Shown: positions 27,459 to 35,451, counted from the stretch's first letter. The stretch: 64,000 nt of DNA from Ideonella dechloratans (GCF_021049305.1 NZ_CP088081.1:2542001-2606000); one strand, 5' to 3'. The notes: generated from the sequence alone by a model not told the origin. Numbers and translations are program-made.

Positions 27459-27575
27459 GCGCGTGTGGCGAAATCGGTATACGCGCCAACTTGCCCAAGG
27501 GCCTTAGATCACGGGCCTTTGGGAAGTTGGTGGGGTGTGAGCCCCATAGGGGTTCGATTCCCCTCGCGCGCACCA
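27459..27575 (+). tRNA. tRNA-Leu-like class II tRNA with a greatly extended anticodon arm
   Basis: 117 nt with encoded CCA. The acceptor GCGCGTG/CGCGCGC (7 bp with one G-T), D-arm (GCG AAATCGGTATA CGC), long variable arm (TGGGG/CCCCA) and T-arm (AGGGG TTCGATT CCCCT) are all regular. A73, A14 and the D-loop match tRNA-Leu. The anticodon arm is not regular: CCAACTT/AAGTTGG (7 bp) continues past one bulged G into CCCAAGGGCC/GGCCTTTGGG (10 bp with one G-T), closing a 10-nt loop TTAGATCACG. No 7-nt anticodon loop exists, so it cannot decode normally. It may be a degenerate gene, a tRNA with an inserted palindrome, or a non-decoding tRNA-like RNA. Confidence 0.7.
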
Positions 27576-27779
27576 TTCCCCGTCACGCCCCTTGCTTGGC
27601 GCCATCAGCACAGCGTCCCTTGACAACCCGCACGGGTAATCCGGGATTCTGAGGATCACTTTCGGCAGCCAACTCACGGGCTTGTTTCAGCCGAAGAAAG
27701 TCGGCTGGCTAGCCCGCGGTCATGGTCTCCGCTGTGGGCCGGTCCTGGGCGCGGCGCTTCCCGGGCTACCATTCCCATC

Positions 27780-27995
27780 ATGAGCACCGAACAACTCCAC
27801 GCCAAAGGCCCAAACGGCGAAATCTGCATCATCGAACGTATCAGCGCCAGCATCGATACGAGCAATCTGAGCGGACGGTCCAGCCTCACCGGTCTTGCAT
27901 CGTACCGGCTCGCCACGGGCGAACGACTCAACCCAACGGAAGACCCGAAGGTGTTCGCGTCGCTCGACGGGCAGCGCCGATACTCGTTGACCTGA
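27780..27995 (+). CDS. Small hypothetical protein
   Basis: 71 aa. Mixed, soluble, ending in SLDGQRRYSLT. Similar in size and C-terminal style to the 70-aa protein at 30226, but no family is recognised. It is flanked by gene remnants, so it may be cargo of the island. Confidence 0.4.
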   Translation: MSTEQLHAKGPNGEICIIERISASIDTSNLSGRSSLTGLASYRLATGERLNPTEDPKVFASLDGQRRYSLT

Positions 27996-28235
27996 GCCGA
28001 CACTGGCCAGCCCCGCCTCTACCGTCGCCACTGCCGTCTCAAAGTGCTCGCACGTATGGCGACGAGCTGTTGGTAGCGGCTGGATTCGTCCTTGGTCAAG
28101 CCCATTTCCGACGGAGGCAGAGCAGTGCGGTCGAACCAGGCGGCCGCACTGGTTCCTATGCCATGAGATCCGGCGTTCTTCTCTGTCAACGCCAGCAGCT
28201 CCCCGCACCGACGCTCTGCCCGCAATGTCCTGAAG
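27985..28235 (-). pseudogene. Remnant of a phage/element DNA-associated protein
   Basis: On the minus strand, LRAERRCGELLALTEKNAG, then SEMGLTKDESSRYQQLVAI, then in another frame CEHFETAVATVEAG form the pattern RAERRxGELL ... MGxTKxxSSRxQQLA ... FE of a widespread family found beside phage replication and methyltransferase genes. No start is present, and the frame shifts near 28050. Only this ~80-residue core remains. Confidence 0.5.
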
Positions 28236-28243
28236 AGGTGATG

Positions 28244-29350
28244 TCAGGCAGCTGACCTCTGAGGCGTGAGCTGAACGACATTGGCCGGCTGATCTCCAGT
28301 TGAGTAGCCCAGCAGGGACTGCATGATTTGGGGCCTCACACGCATCTCGCGAGCGACAGCGGCTTCTGGCACGCCGAAATGCTCCCTCATCACCTTGAGG
28401 CTCTCCACGATCACCTCAGGATCCTCGCGTGGAATCAAATGGTCTTCCGTCTCGCGCTGCGCTTCGCCATGCCGGTTAAGGCCGACATAGCCCGCCCTCG
28501 CTTGATCTTCGGTGAACAAGCCAAGCTGTCGAGCTCGGAAAATGAGCGCCGCCTTGGATACGCCCCAGCGCATCTTTAGCTCGGACAACCCCGTCCAATT
28601 CAAACGCGTACCTCGCAATGCCATCCGGCATTCGGTAGCAAAGGCACTGCGCGGTAGTAGCAGCGCACTAGCAAACCGGTTGGCCTGGGCCTCGGTCAAG
28701 CGATCACCGGTAAGGACACCGATGTGCAGCGAAAAGTGCCCCAACTCATGAGCGATGCCGAAACGCTCACGGCAAGCTGATCGCCCATCGGCGTTCAATG
28801 CAATCAGGGGCCGCTTGGTCGCAAAGGAAACTGCGTCGATCTCTGGCGCCAGCCCGCGCACTCGCATGACGACAGCCCCCGCGTTCTCAGCAATCCGCGT
28901 CACGCTGCTCAAGGGCCCCATGCCCAAGCCGAACAGTGCCCGGAAGGCTTCCGCAGCACGCTCAATAGCCTCCGTCGTCTCCGCATCGGCCTCCTTCACC
29001 CGGTACGAGGGCAACTCAACATGCTCGTCGAGCACGCCGATCAATCGCTTGAGCATTTCACCCCGCGCACGAGCAACCTGACGCAGCGCCACCTTAGTTG
29101 TTAGCTGTCTGCGGAAATGGCACTGCTCGTCAACGATGGGGTTGGTATCGACGTAATGAAAGAAGTCGGGCAGCACGCCCAACTCTTGGGCCAGACTCTC
29201 TTGGAGCTGAGTCGATGCGACCTCCGCACCAGTTTCGATGCGGCTGAGGAACTGCTTGGACACGCTGACCCTGTCGCCCAAGTCCGTGAGCGACAGGTCG
29301 TGAAATAAACGGGCCAGTCGCAGATTGCTCCCAATGAATCCTGTGCTCAT
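28244..29350 (-). CDS. XRE-family HTH regulator fused to ImmA/IrrE metallopeptidase
   Basis: 368 aa. Residues ~8-65 are an XRE helix-turn-helix (LTDLGDRVSVSKQFLSRIETG). The ImmA/IrrE peptidase domain has the zinc motif HELGHFS near residue 215, with a downstream helix (ANRFASALLLP). Such proteins cleave or sense partner repressors in mobile elements and toxin-antitoxin-like systems. It follows the 199-aa gene with a 4-nt ATGA overlap, so the two form one unit. The ~120-residue C-terminal extension after the peptidase domain is of unknown role. Confidence 0.85.
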   Translation of the reverse strand: MSTGFIGSNLRLARLFHDLSLTDLGDRVSVSKQFLSRIETGAEVASTQLQESLAQELGVLPDFFHYVDTNPIVDEQCHFRRQLTTKVALRQVARARGEMLKRLIGVLDEHVELPSYRVKEADAETTEAIERAAEAFRALFGLGMGPLSSVTRIAENAGAVVMRVRGLAPEIDAVSFATKRPLIALNADGRSACRERFGIAHELGHFSLHIGVLTGDRLTEAQANRFASALLLPRSAFATECRMALRGTRLNWTGLSELKMRWGVSKAALIFRARQLGLFTEDQARAGYVGLNRHGEAQRETEDHLIPREDPEVIVESLKVMREHFGVPEAAVAREMRVRPQIMQSLLGYSTGDQPANVVQLTPQRSAA

Positions 29351-29946
29351 TGAACAGCTTCTGTGGCCGCGTCGCCTTCGTCGCGGCGCTTGGGCCCGAT
29401 TTGCGGCTTGCCCACAGGCACCATTGGAGCCAGGGGCTGTTCACCTTCCATACGCAGTACACGCACAGTGTCAGAGACCCAGCGACAAGCAACCTCGTCA
29501 CTAGGCGTGAAGCCCAGGAGCTCAACGCGCGGCTCACCGGCCCCGTCCTGTCCGCGATCGATGATGAAGCAAAACCGCCCCGGCTCTCCAGGGCTAGCGA
29601 ACTCAAGAAAACCCATCTGATGGCGGTTCGCAGTCAGCACAGCCTTCTTGGAGGGGTTGACCGGATCATCGTTACTAAACCGACAAGGCACGCCTCCGAT
29701 TGTGAAGACGAGATCGTTGTTGCCGTTTGATAGACCAAGCCAATGATGCTTCCCAGATGCAACTTCGGCCACGATGCGACTGCGCTGCCGACCGAACGTC
29801 GTACAGCCGCGGGTATATCCAGTGTCAGTCCTCCGAGACAAGTCGTCCTCTGTCGCATAGAACTCCTCCAACAGCCAAGACGCCACCTCTTGAAGTCGAT
29901 CAGAGGACAGAGCGGAGTTGAAAGCGACAGGCAAAGGAAGCGTCAT
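29347..29946 (-). CDS. Unknown partner protein of the XRE-ImmA/IrrE gene
   Basis: 199 aa, soluble, with a good AAGGA ribosome site. It contains CTTFGRQRSRIVAEV and KHHWLGLSNGNNDLVFTIGGVPCRFSND in pieces, and a basic tail (GKPQIGPKRRDEG). I do not recognise a domain. The 4-nt overlap with a downstream regulator-peptidase is the layout of a toxin/antitoxin or effector/regulator pair; this protein would be the effector or substrate by position only. Confidence 0.55.
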   Translation of the reverse strand: MTLPLPVAFNSALSSDRLQEVASWLLEEFYATEDDLSRRTDTGYTRGCTTFGRQRSRIVAEVASGKHHWLGLSNGNNDLVFTIGGVPCRFSNDDPVNPSKKAVLTANRHQMGFLEFASPGEPGRFCFIIDRGQDGAGEPRVELLGFTPSDEVACRWVSDTVRVLRMEGEQPLAPMVPVGKPQIGPKRRDEGDAATEAVQ

Positions 29947-30225
29947 TTGTGCAGATCCTTGAAATCGTCAATCTCATTTTTGTGCGAATTCCTATTTTCG
30001 TCAACCTCCCCAGCAACAACTGCATTCGGCCGTCACGTCGAGACCCAGATCGCCTCCTCGTTGCAAAGCAACGGCTCGGTCACTGCTCACTCCAGCGCTA
30101 CGCGCCTCGCGGGTATCCGACGAGGTCGGCTGAAGCGCAACAGGCTGGAGACATCGCCCCAAGGACTGACCAAGGCCACCGCCGTCGATAACACTTGAGG
30201 CTGCTTCAGCACAACCGAACCGACC

Positions 30226-30438
30226 ATGCCCAGCCCGCCCAAGCCTGTTGCCACGCTCGACTGTCAGACCCTCGACGGCCGCACCATCTTCGTGACGGTC
30301 GCCAAGGAAGGACGCCTCTATCACCTATCCACACCCGGCGAACGATCCCACATTTGCCATCCATCCGTCAGCAGCCTTGACGGTGTCAGGCGAGAGATCT
30401 TGCTGGTGTACCGCGCCCGCGTCGTCCCAACGATCTGA
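30226..30438 (+). CDS. Small hypothetical protein
   Basis: 70 aa starting at ATG 30226. Beta-rich with DGRTIFVTVAKEGRLYHLST, no membrane segment. It ends 5 bp before the next gene, so they are probably one operon. No family recognised. Confidence 0.45.
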   Translation: MPSPPKPVATLDCQTLDGRTIFVTVAKEGRLYHLSTPGERSHICHPSVSSLDGVRREILLVYRARVVPTI

Positions 30439-30443
30439 CATAC

Positions 30444-30755
30444 ATGAAGCTCTTTGCTCGAGTCCTCTCGGCTCTCGCCGCGGTTGGTAGCCTAGTGTCG
30501 TCCGCACTCTGGCTGATATCAGCCAGCCAGCAGAAGAACGCGGCGTCACTAGCTAGCTCTGCTAGTTCGCTAGTCATGGTCGCGGCATCAGACACCATCA
30601 ACTCCCAGCAACGCGACCTGCTGATCAACGCAGCCCATGGAGCCTCCACCGCAGCGAATGCGCTCGGCATGATCTCAATCGACATGAACCTCTATGCCGC
30701 CATCTCTGCGTTCCTCACCGGCGTAGCCGTCCTCCTGATCGCTTTCAAAGATTGA
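30444..30755 (+). CDS. Small membrane protein
   Basis: 103 aa. There is one hydrophobic N-terminal segment (~8-26), a small-residue-rich middle (SLASSASSLVMVAAS) and a C-terminal transmembrane helix (~82-100, ISAFLTGVAVLLIAF). The topology resembles small holin-like or stress membrane proteins, but there is no sequence signature. Co-transcribed with the 70-aa gene. Confidence 0.5.
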   Translation: MKLFARVLSALAAVGSLVSSALWLISASQQKNAASLASSASSLVMVAASDTINSQQRDLLINAAHGASTAANALGMISIDMNLYAAISAFLTGVAVLLIAFKD

Positions 30756-30920
30756 ACGCCGGGGGTCTGCCTAATGGGCCAAATGCCCGGAGAGCGGGCC
30801 CAGCCGGCTCTCCGGATCATCGGGAATGGGCGCGGCAGCTGGGCCCATCCGCAACCCAGATGACAAGCCGCGTGGGTCTTTCCGGCTACCGTGGCATCTT
30901 CTCCCGCAGAGGAGAAGTTC

Positions 30921-31439
30921 ATGGAGAGACGTTGTTTGAAGTGCGACCACCTGAACCCGGCCGCGGACGGTGGTGACCTGGAAGCCTGCCCGAAGTGCGG
31001 CGCCATCTACAGCCGGGTCGAGGCGACGGCTGCAGCCAAGGGCATCGAAGCAGTCCGGCGGCCGCGGCGCGAGCCAACCCTGGAGGCCCCCGCAGATCCG
31101 GCGCCGATCTTCTCCGACCGGGTGGAGTTATCCAGCCCGCGCGGCTCGGACCTTCAGGCCTTTGCTGCAGTCATGCGTGGCCAGTCGCTGTACCCGACCT
31201 TCCGCGGCCTGGTGCAGCTTGGGTACTGGGTGGGGATCGTTCTTGCGGTGCTCTGTGCCTTGGCCGGCTTCCTCTCCCCGGTCTTCGGTAGCGGTAGCGA
31301 CCGGATTCTGGGGGCCATCGGCGGCGTCTTCTTTGCCCTCTTCTTCCTAATCAGCGCGAAGGTCGCCAGGGAAATGAGCCTCATGCTCGCGGACCTCAGT
31401 GATGCAGCGGTGCGGCTGGCGGCCAGGGCGGACAGGTAA
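30921..31439 (+). CDS. Zinc-ribbon protein with two transmembrane helices
   Basis: 172 aa from the ATG after GAGGAGAAG. The N-terminus MERRCLKCDHLN...EACPKCGAIY is a CxxC/CxxC zinc ribbon. A Pro-rich linker follows, then two transmembrane helices (~100-120 and ~128-150) and a cytosolic tail. Small proteins of this form are common and uncharacterised in Burkholderiales; a membrane-linked regulatory role is a guess. Confidence 0.6.
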   Translation: MERRCLKCDHLNPAADGGDLEACPKCGAIYSRVEATAAAKGIEAVRRPRREPTLEAPADPAPIFSDRVELSSPRGSDLQAFAAVMRGQSLYPTFRGLVQLGYWVGIVLAVLCALAGFLSPVFGSGSDRILGAIGGVFFALFFLISAKVAREMSLMLADLSDAAVRLAARADR

Positions 31440-31617
31440 GGAGCGCGGCGATACCCTGGGCAGCCGTCGTATTGCCGCGGGTAGACCCTCCTTCTTTGTG
31501 TCCAAGAGCGCCGGTTACCAACTGAGTTAACAGCAGAAGCGGGGCCACGGCGCACCGTCGGTACGCACCCGGTACGCAGCCAAACCGTCGGTTTAAGCTG
31601 GGGCTACCGGGCGCTTT

Positions 31618-32568
31618 TCACGCCCGTTCTCGTCCGGCGAACTGCCGGTAGTCCATGCGGGGGCATCGCGCTTCCACGCCGCCATGCACGCTGGGCATCT
31701 TGATCGGCTGGGGGTACTGGGATGGGTCGATCAGCGTGGCCTTCAGCTCCTCGACATCCCTGGCCCCACTGACTTTCATCAGAAAACGAACAAAGGTGGA
31801 CGCCGGCTTGTAGCTGCAGCACCAATGCAGCATCAGGAAGCGGTGGAGCCCATCGTCATCTCCGATGAAAGAGAGGTCGCCAAAGTAAAACACCGGTGCG
31901 CCCAGCATTGCCTCCAGCTGCTGCGCGATAGGACGCATCGCCTCCCGCCAGGCCAGATAGGGGTGATCGGAAGTTGTCCACTCCTCCTCCATGCTGTCGT
32001 TCCAAGGCGGGCCCGGCAGGTACTCGAACATGGCATTGGGCGGCGGCAGCGCGGGCAAGCTCTCCAGCGACCAGGGGTCTGACCGGTTACCTGGATCGCT
32101 AAACATCGGGGTGCGGCTGGCCAGCTCGGCCGATTGGTCAAGGAAGTTGAGCAGCGAGGGCGACACGGCACCACCCGTGGCCTTTGAACCATGGGGCCGG
32201 TCGTTCTCGGCTCGCAGCCAGGTGGTGAAGTCGGCCACGGGCAAGCATTCGGGCGAGTCGGGGACGAAGTAGTCGAAGAAGGTCACCCAGCGGCTGTCGT
32301 CGATGGCAGCTCGCATCCGGGCGCAAGCGCCTTGGGCGCGTGCTTGCGCCACGTCCGCCGCCATGCCGTGATGACGGAGCAACAGCGACAAGGCTCGCTC
32401 CGGATCGACGTAGGGCCGGCGCAGACCGGCTGGCGGCTCCAGCAGGTAGAGGCCCACCTCCCACTCGCGTTCCTTGGGGACGCTCACGATGCCGCTGAGC
32501 GACGCCACGTGGCCCGGCTCCACGGCCGAAACAGGCAGCGCGTGCATCAGGGCAGAGAGATCGACCAT
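31618..32568 (-). CDS. Unknown protein downstream of the element helicase
   Basis: About 316 aa if it starts at ATG 32568, 19 bp after the helicase stop; an ATG at 32613 overlapping the helicase is the alternative. Soluble, rich in Trp, Pro and acidic residues (ARAQGACARMRAAIDDSRWVTFF in pieces, PPWNDSMEEEWTTSD). No domain recognised. By position it is the last gene of the replication operon and may be accessory to replication or cargo. Confidence 0.5.
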   Translation of the reverse strand: MVDLSALMHALPVSAVEPGHVASLSGIVSVPKEREWEVGLYLLEPPAGLRRPYVDPERALSLLLRHHGMAADVAQARAQGACARMRAAIDDSRWVTFFDYFVPDSPECLPVADFTTWLRAENDRPHGSKATGGAVSPSLLNFLDQSAELASRTPMFSDPGNRSDPWSLESLPALPPPNAMFEYLPGPPWNDSMEEEWTTSDHPYLAWREAMRPIAQQLEAMLGAPVFYFGDLSFIGDDDGLHRFLMLHWCCSYKPASTFVRFLMKVSGARDVEELKATLIDPSQYPQPIKMPSVHGGVEARCPRMDYRQFAGRERA

Positions 32569-32587
32569 CGCAGGATTCTGCTGCACA

Positions 32588-33550
32588 TCACGGCTCGTGC
32601 GGCCAGCGTGCATAGTCAAGTTGGGCACGGGCGCTGGAGGGTGTGTATTGCTGGGACTCTGGATCAAACCACAGCGCGACGCGTCCCTCCCATTCGCCAT
32701 TGCGCTGCTTGTCGCAGATGAGCATGGCGTCGGGCATCGTGTCGTCAATTCGCTTGCCGGCCTGGCGGTCCCGCTCCTTGGGCTTGTTGCGCCACACCAG
32801 CAGGAGGTTGTCCACCTGGTCGGTGATGGCACCGGATCCCTTTACGTCGCTCTTGTCGGGCGTATCCCCCTCAGACCCGAGCTTGCGTAGGTGGTGCACC
32901 AAGTGGACGTGCATGCCGGAATCGCGCGCAATGGCGGTCAGCTCGTCCACGAAGTCCTTCTGGCCGTTGTAGTCGTCTTCGCCTCGCACGCACTTCATGA
33001 GCGAGTCCACGACGAAGTGCTGGCACCGGAGTTCGTAGGCCGCATACCGCATGACGCCCAGGATCGTCTTCGTGGCCACGGTCCCCTGCTGGTCGTAGAG
33101 CCAGAGGCGCCCGTCCGTGTAGGCCGCCAGTTGTTCGAAGACCTCACGGTAGGCGTCAAGCAACGCCGGATCGGAGAGGCTACCGTCGGGCAGGCGCGCA
33201 CCTGAGAACTGCCGTGTCATCCGGTCCAGCGTGCGGCTGGGCTTCATCTCGAACGAGGCGATGCACACCCGCTGCCCCTGAGCAACCAGCGACAGCGCGG
33301 ACAACCCGGTCACCTGGCTCTTGCCGTGGCCGTTGACCCCCGCCCACAGGGTGACTTCGCCCGGCCTGAACGCAAAGTGGGCGTGAGTCTTGTTCCAAGG
33401 CAGGAAGCTCCGGGCCTCCTGCCTGGGTTTGCCCAAGTTCTCGACCATCTCGGCAAACCATTCGCGTGCGGGGCGGACCTTCTGACGGGCTTCGGTTTCG
33501 GCCATGTAGGCCGCAAAGTCGATCGTGTCCGAAGAAATCACTTGCGCCAC
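32588..33550 (-). CDS. DnaB/RepA-like replicative ATPase (RecA-fold helicase)
   Basis: 320 aa. Walker A is WAGVNGHGKSQVTG near residue 70. CIASFEMKPSRTLDRM, FVVDSLMKCV (Walker B) and VHLVHHLRKLG are the motifs of the DnaB C-terminal/T7 gp4-like/RepA ATPase fold. The DnaB N-terminal domain is absent, so it is shorter than DnaB (~460 aa). It follows the iteron replication protein and a 127-aa gene that overlaps it by 13 bp, the standard layout of a phage or satellite replication module. Confidence 0.82.
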   Translation of the reverse strand: MAQVISSDTIDFAAYMAETEARQKVRPAREWFAEMVENLGKPRQEARSFLPWNKTHAHFAFRPGEVTLWAGVNGHGKSQVTGLSALSLVAQGQRVCIASFEMKPSRTLDRMTRQFSGARLPDGSLSDPALLDAYREVFEQLAAYTDGRLWLYDQQGTVATKTILGVMRYAAYELRCQHFVVDSLMKCVRGEDDYNGQKDFVDELTAIARDSGMHVHLVHHLRKLGSEGDTPDKSDVKGSGAITDQVDNLLLVWRNKPKERDRQAGKRIDDTMPDAMLICDKQRNGEWEGRVALWFDPESQQYTPSSARAQLDYARWPHEP

Positions 33551-33921
33551 GACATCACCCCCTTCGAGTCGATGATCTCGATTGAGGCGGTCTCGCCGCC
33601 CGGCCGCGGCGCATACACGATACCGATCACCCGCAATGCACCTGCCAGCGCCAAGGCCTCGACGACGGCATTCACTCGCTGCGGATCTATGCCTTCCACA
33701 CGGGCCTCAAGACCATGCACCCACCGAAGATCCAGCAGCGCCAGCCGATCTTCCGGCTCGATATGCACATAGGCTTGAGGGGAATGAACGCCATACTCCG
33801 CATGAAGCTGTGGCCATTGCTCGGGCCAGCCACTGCTGCGAGCGTCGGTTTCGATCTCGACGCCGTAGAGGGGGACCAATCCCCTCAGACGCATCTGGAT
33901 TAGCGCTTGATGTCCACGCAT
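33538..33921 (-). CDS. Small unknown protein of the replication operon
   Basis: 127 aa, mixed alpha/beta, with no membrane segment. Its stop overlaps the helicase start by 13 bp, and its start touches the stop of the replication protein, so all three are coupled. Position suggests a helicase loader or accessory factor, but I see no motif supporting that. Confidence 0.5.
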   Translation of the reverse strand: MRGHQALIQMRLRGLVPLYGVEIETDARSSGWPEQWPQLHAEYGVHSPQAYVHIEPEDRLALLDLRWVHGLEARVEGIDPQRVNAVVEALALAGALRVIGIVYAPRPGGETASIEIIDSKGVMSWRK

Positions 33922-34691
33922 CAGAGCACCCCCTGCAGGTCGAGTTGCTGGTGGCTCGCCGTCACACCGGCTGGCTCATCCATCCACCGCCCTCCGTTCA
34001 GCCAAGTTGCTGCGTGGGGGACGAAACGCCCCGCCTCCTTTCGCCAGTCAGCGCCCTGGCTTTGCTCCCGGACGGCCTGAAGGATCAACGCCTGCAACTG
34101 CGGGTCAGGCTTCAGCCTGGCCCAGGCCTTCAGGGCATCCTGCTTTGCTTTGCGATTCGGATACAGCCCCCAGAATGCGTCGAATCCTTCGAGGCAAGCG
34201 GCTCGGGTTTTGGCAGCTGGCCGAGTCGTCGAAGAACTTCTATCCTGCTTTGACGGTTCCTGTCGGTTCAATGACGGTTCGTCTGCAAGGCTTTGCAGGG
34301 GCTTCATGCACCCCTTTGCAGAGGTTGCTGCACCAGATTGCATGGCTGCAACAGGGTGCAGGGGTGCAACAGCTTGCAGAGATGCACCGGCCTGCAGGGG
34401 TGCACTGCCTTGCAGGGGATTGCCCCCCAGAGATGCCAACATGATCCGATAGAGGTTTGTTCCTCTCGGAGCCCCGTTCTTCACCACGCACAATTCACCG
34501 CTGGCCTGCAGAGCGGCGAGGATGTAATTCGCATTCCTCGACTTCATGCGGCATTTGCGAGCAAGCGTGGCCACAGAGGGGTAGCTGTTGCCGTGGTCAT
34601 CTGAATGGTCAGCGAGCGCCAGCAGCATCAGAAGCTCCGTACCTGTATGCCCGGATCGCTCGAAAACAGCGTTGATACACCGCACACTCAA
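33921..34691 (-). CDS. Iteron-type replication initiator with HTH domain (lambda-O-like)
   Basis: About 256 aa. The TTG at 34691 follows a strong GGGAGGGG; GTG 34685 or ATG 34754 are alternatives. The N-terminal winged HTH (HTGTELLMLLALADHSDDHG, then SVATLARKCRMKSRNANYIL) binds DNA. A hexapeptide-repeat linker (PLQGSA, PLQAGA, SLQAVA, PLHPVA) is encoded by 18-bp iterons in the gene. The C-terminal part (FDAFWGLYPNRKAKQDALKAW to ATWLNGGRWMDE) matches the FWxxYPxKxxK end of phage replisome organisers, which recruits the helicase. Origin-within-initiator is the lambda O design. Confidence 0.78.
   Translation of the reverse strand: MSVRCINAVFERSGHTGTELLMLLALADHSDDHGNSYPSVATLARKCRMKSRNANYILAALQASGELCVVKNGAPRGTNLYRIMLASLGGNPLQGSAPLQAGASLQAVAPLHPVAAMQSGAATSAKGCMKPLQSLADEPSLNRQEPSKQDRSSSTTRPAAKTRAACLEGFDAFWGLYPNRKAKQDALKAWARLKPDPQLQALILQAVREQSQGADWRKEAGRFVPHAATWLNGGRWMDEPAGVTASHQQLDLQGVL
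34284..34414. repeat. 18-bp iteron array inside the initiator gene (probable replication origin)
   Basis: TGCA occurs at 34284, 34294, 34307, 34317, 34329, 34339, 34347, 34357, 34365, 34375, 34383, 34393, 34401 and 34411. From 34329 the spacing is strictly 10 then 8, an 18-bp period held for five units, with two looser units before. Example units are TGCAACAGGGTGCAGGGG and TGCACCGGCCTGCAGGGG. Because 18 is a multiple of 3 the array reads as hexapeptides in Rep. Confidence 0.75.
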
Positions 34692-34996
34692 TTTCCCCTC
34701 CCTGCCTCTGGCCTGGCGCCCGGCAAACCCGCATATCGATCTGCGCTTCGGCATTCGGCGATCAATCGCAGAAGATCGGCGTGGCAGAAGTCATGCAACG
34801 GTGCCCAGTGGATGAAGCGATGTGTTTCCCACACGACTGAAAAGAAGCCGGATCCCTCGATTGCGCCGGTGGCTCGCCAGTAGCCTTTAATGCTCTCGTA
34901 GGTTAAGAGCTGCCCGGGAGGTGGGCGGAATCGACGCAGGGGCTTCTGGTTGGACTCGGGAGCGCTAGCGCGATCACACAACGATGCGTGACGCAT
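34688..34996 (-). CDS. Small hypothetical protein between regulator and initiator
   Basis: 102 aa from ATG 34996, just after the AlpA-like stop, with a GGGGAGTAA ribosome site. It has a Pro/Arg-rich start and then YESIKGYWRATGAIEGSGFF, an aromatic stretch. It ends at the start of the initiator gene (overlap of ~4 bp). Unknown family; part of the regulatory-replication operon. Confidence 0.5.
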   Translation of the reverse strand: MRHASLCDRASAPESNQKPLRRFRPPPGQLLTYESIKGYWRATGAIEGSGFFSVVWETHRFIHWAPLHDFCHADLLRLIAECRSADRYAGLPGARPEAGRGN

Positions 34997-35000
34997 GGCC

Positions 35001-35336
35001 TTACTCCCCTGTCCGTGCCGACTTGGCCCGCTTGGCAACAGCCGCCGCTGTCGCCTTCTGTGTGGTGGCGAACAGCCGGGCTGCGCCGGCTGTGTCCTGC
35101 GCACCCTGCTCGGCCAGGGCCGCCCAATAGGCACGCACGTCCGCCAAGCTCCACCGCGTGCAGCGGGGCCGGCGGATGACCGGCTGAGGCGCGCGAAGGG
35201 CGGCGACCTCGGCGTGCCACCAGCTCAAGGACATGCTGCCGATGCTGGCAGCTGTCGGAGCGTCAATAAGTGCGACGTCGGAAACCCCGCTCGGGAAGGA
35301 ATGGAGAGCAACGCCTGTCTGGGCTTTTGTCGGCAT
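35001..35336 (-). CDS. AlpA-like transcriptional regulator
   Basis: 111 aa from ATG 35336, or 77 aa from ATG 35234 (MSLSWWHAEV). APQPVIRRPRCTRWSLADVRAYWAAL is the AlpA wing-like motif ending in the RWxLxDVxxW pattern. AlpA proteins activate integrase/excision and replication genes in P4-like and satellite elements. It is the first gene after the intergenic region with a 12-bp inverted repeat and precedes the replication genes on the same strand. Confidence 0.6.
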   Translation of the reverse strand: MPTKAQTGVALHSFPSGVSDVALIDAPTAASIGSMSLSWWHAEVAALRAPQPVIRRPRCTRWSLADVRAYWAALAEQGAQDTAGAARLFATTQKATAAAVAKRAKSARTGE

Positions 35337-35379
35337 GTGTGAAGCCAGTGAGTGGATGAGGCTTCACACTTTTCCGCCG

Positions 35380-35432
35380 CCACCTTGCCACACGCAACCA
35401 CCCACCTTCCCACATGCGAAGTGGCAAGGTGG
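35380..35432. promoter_or_regulatory. Perfect 12-bp inverted repeat upstream of the AlpA-like gene (candidate operator)
   Basis: CCACCTTGCCAC (35380-35391) and GTGGCAAGGTGG (35421-35432) are exact reverse complements, 29 nt apart. The centre contains related CCACCTTCCCAC. It is 44 bp upstream of the 35336 start and just after the end of the 262-aa gene. Confidence 0.5.
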
Positions 35433-35451
35433 TTGGGCAAGGTCACCGAGA

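Noticed and set aside
27504..27513. Idea that the odd tRNA reads amber codons and so rescues the in-frame TAGs at 24197, 24209 and 55564
   Set aside because: The loop TTAGATCACG contains no CTA, and there is no canonical 7-nt anticodon loop. The TAGs are better explained as CAG mutations.
31494..31525. Minus-strand stretch resembling a tRNA D-arm (TTAACTCAGTTGGTAACC)
   Set aside because: No matching acceptor, anticodon or T arm can be folded around it; at most a tiny tRNA scrap.
34284..34414. CRISPR array
   Set aside because: The repeats are 18 bp with no unique spacers and sit inside a reading frame; they are iterons.
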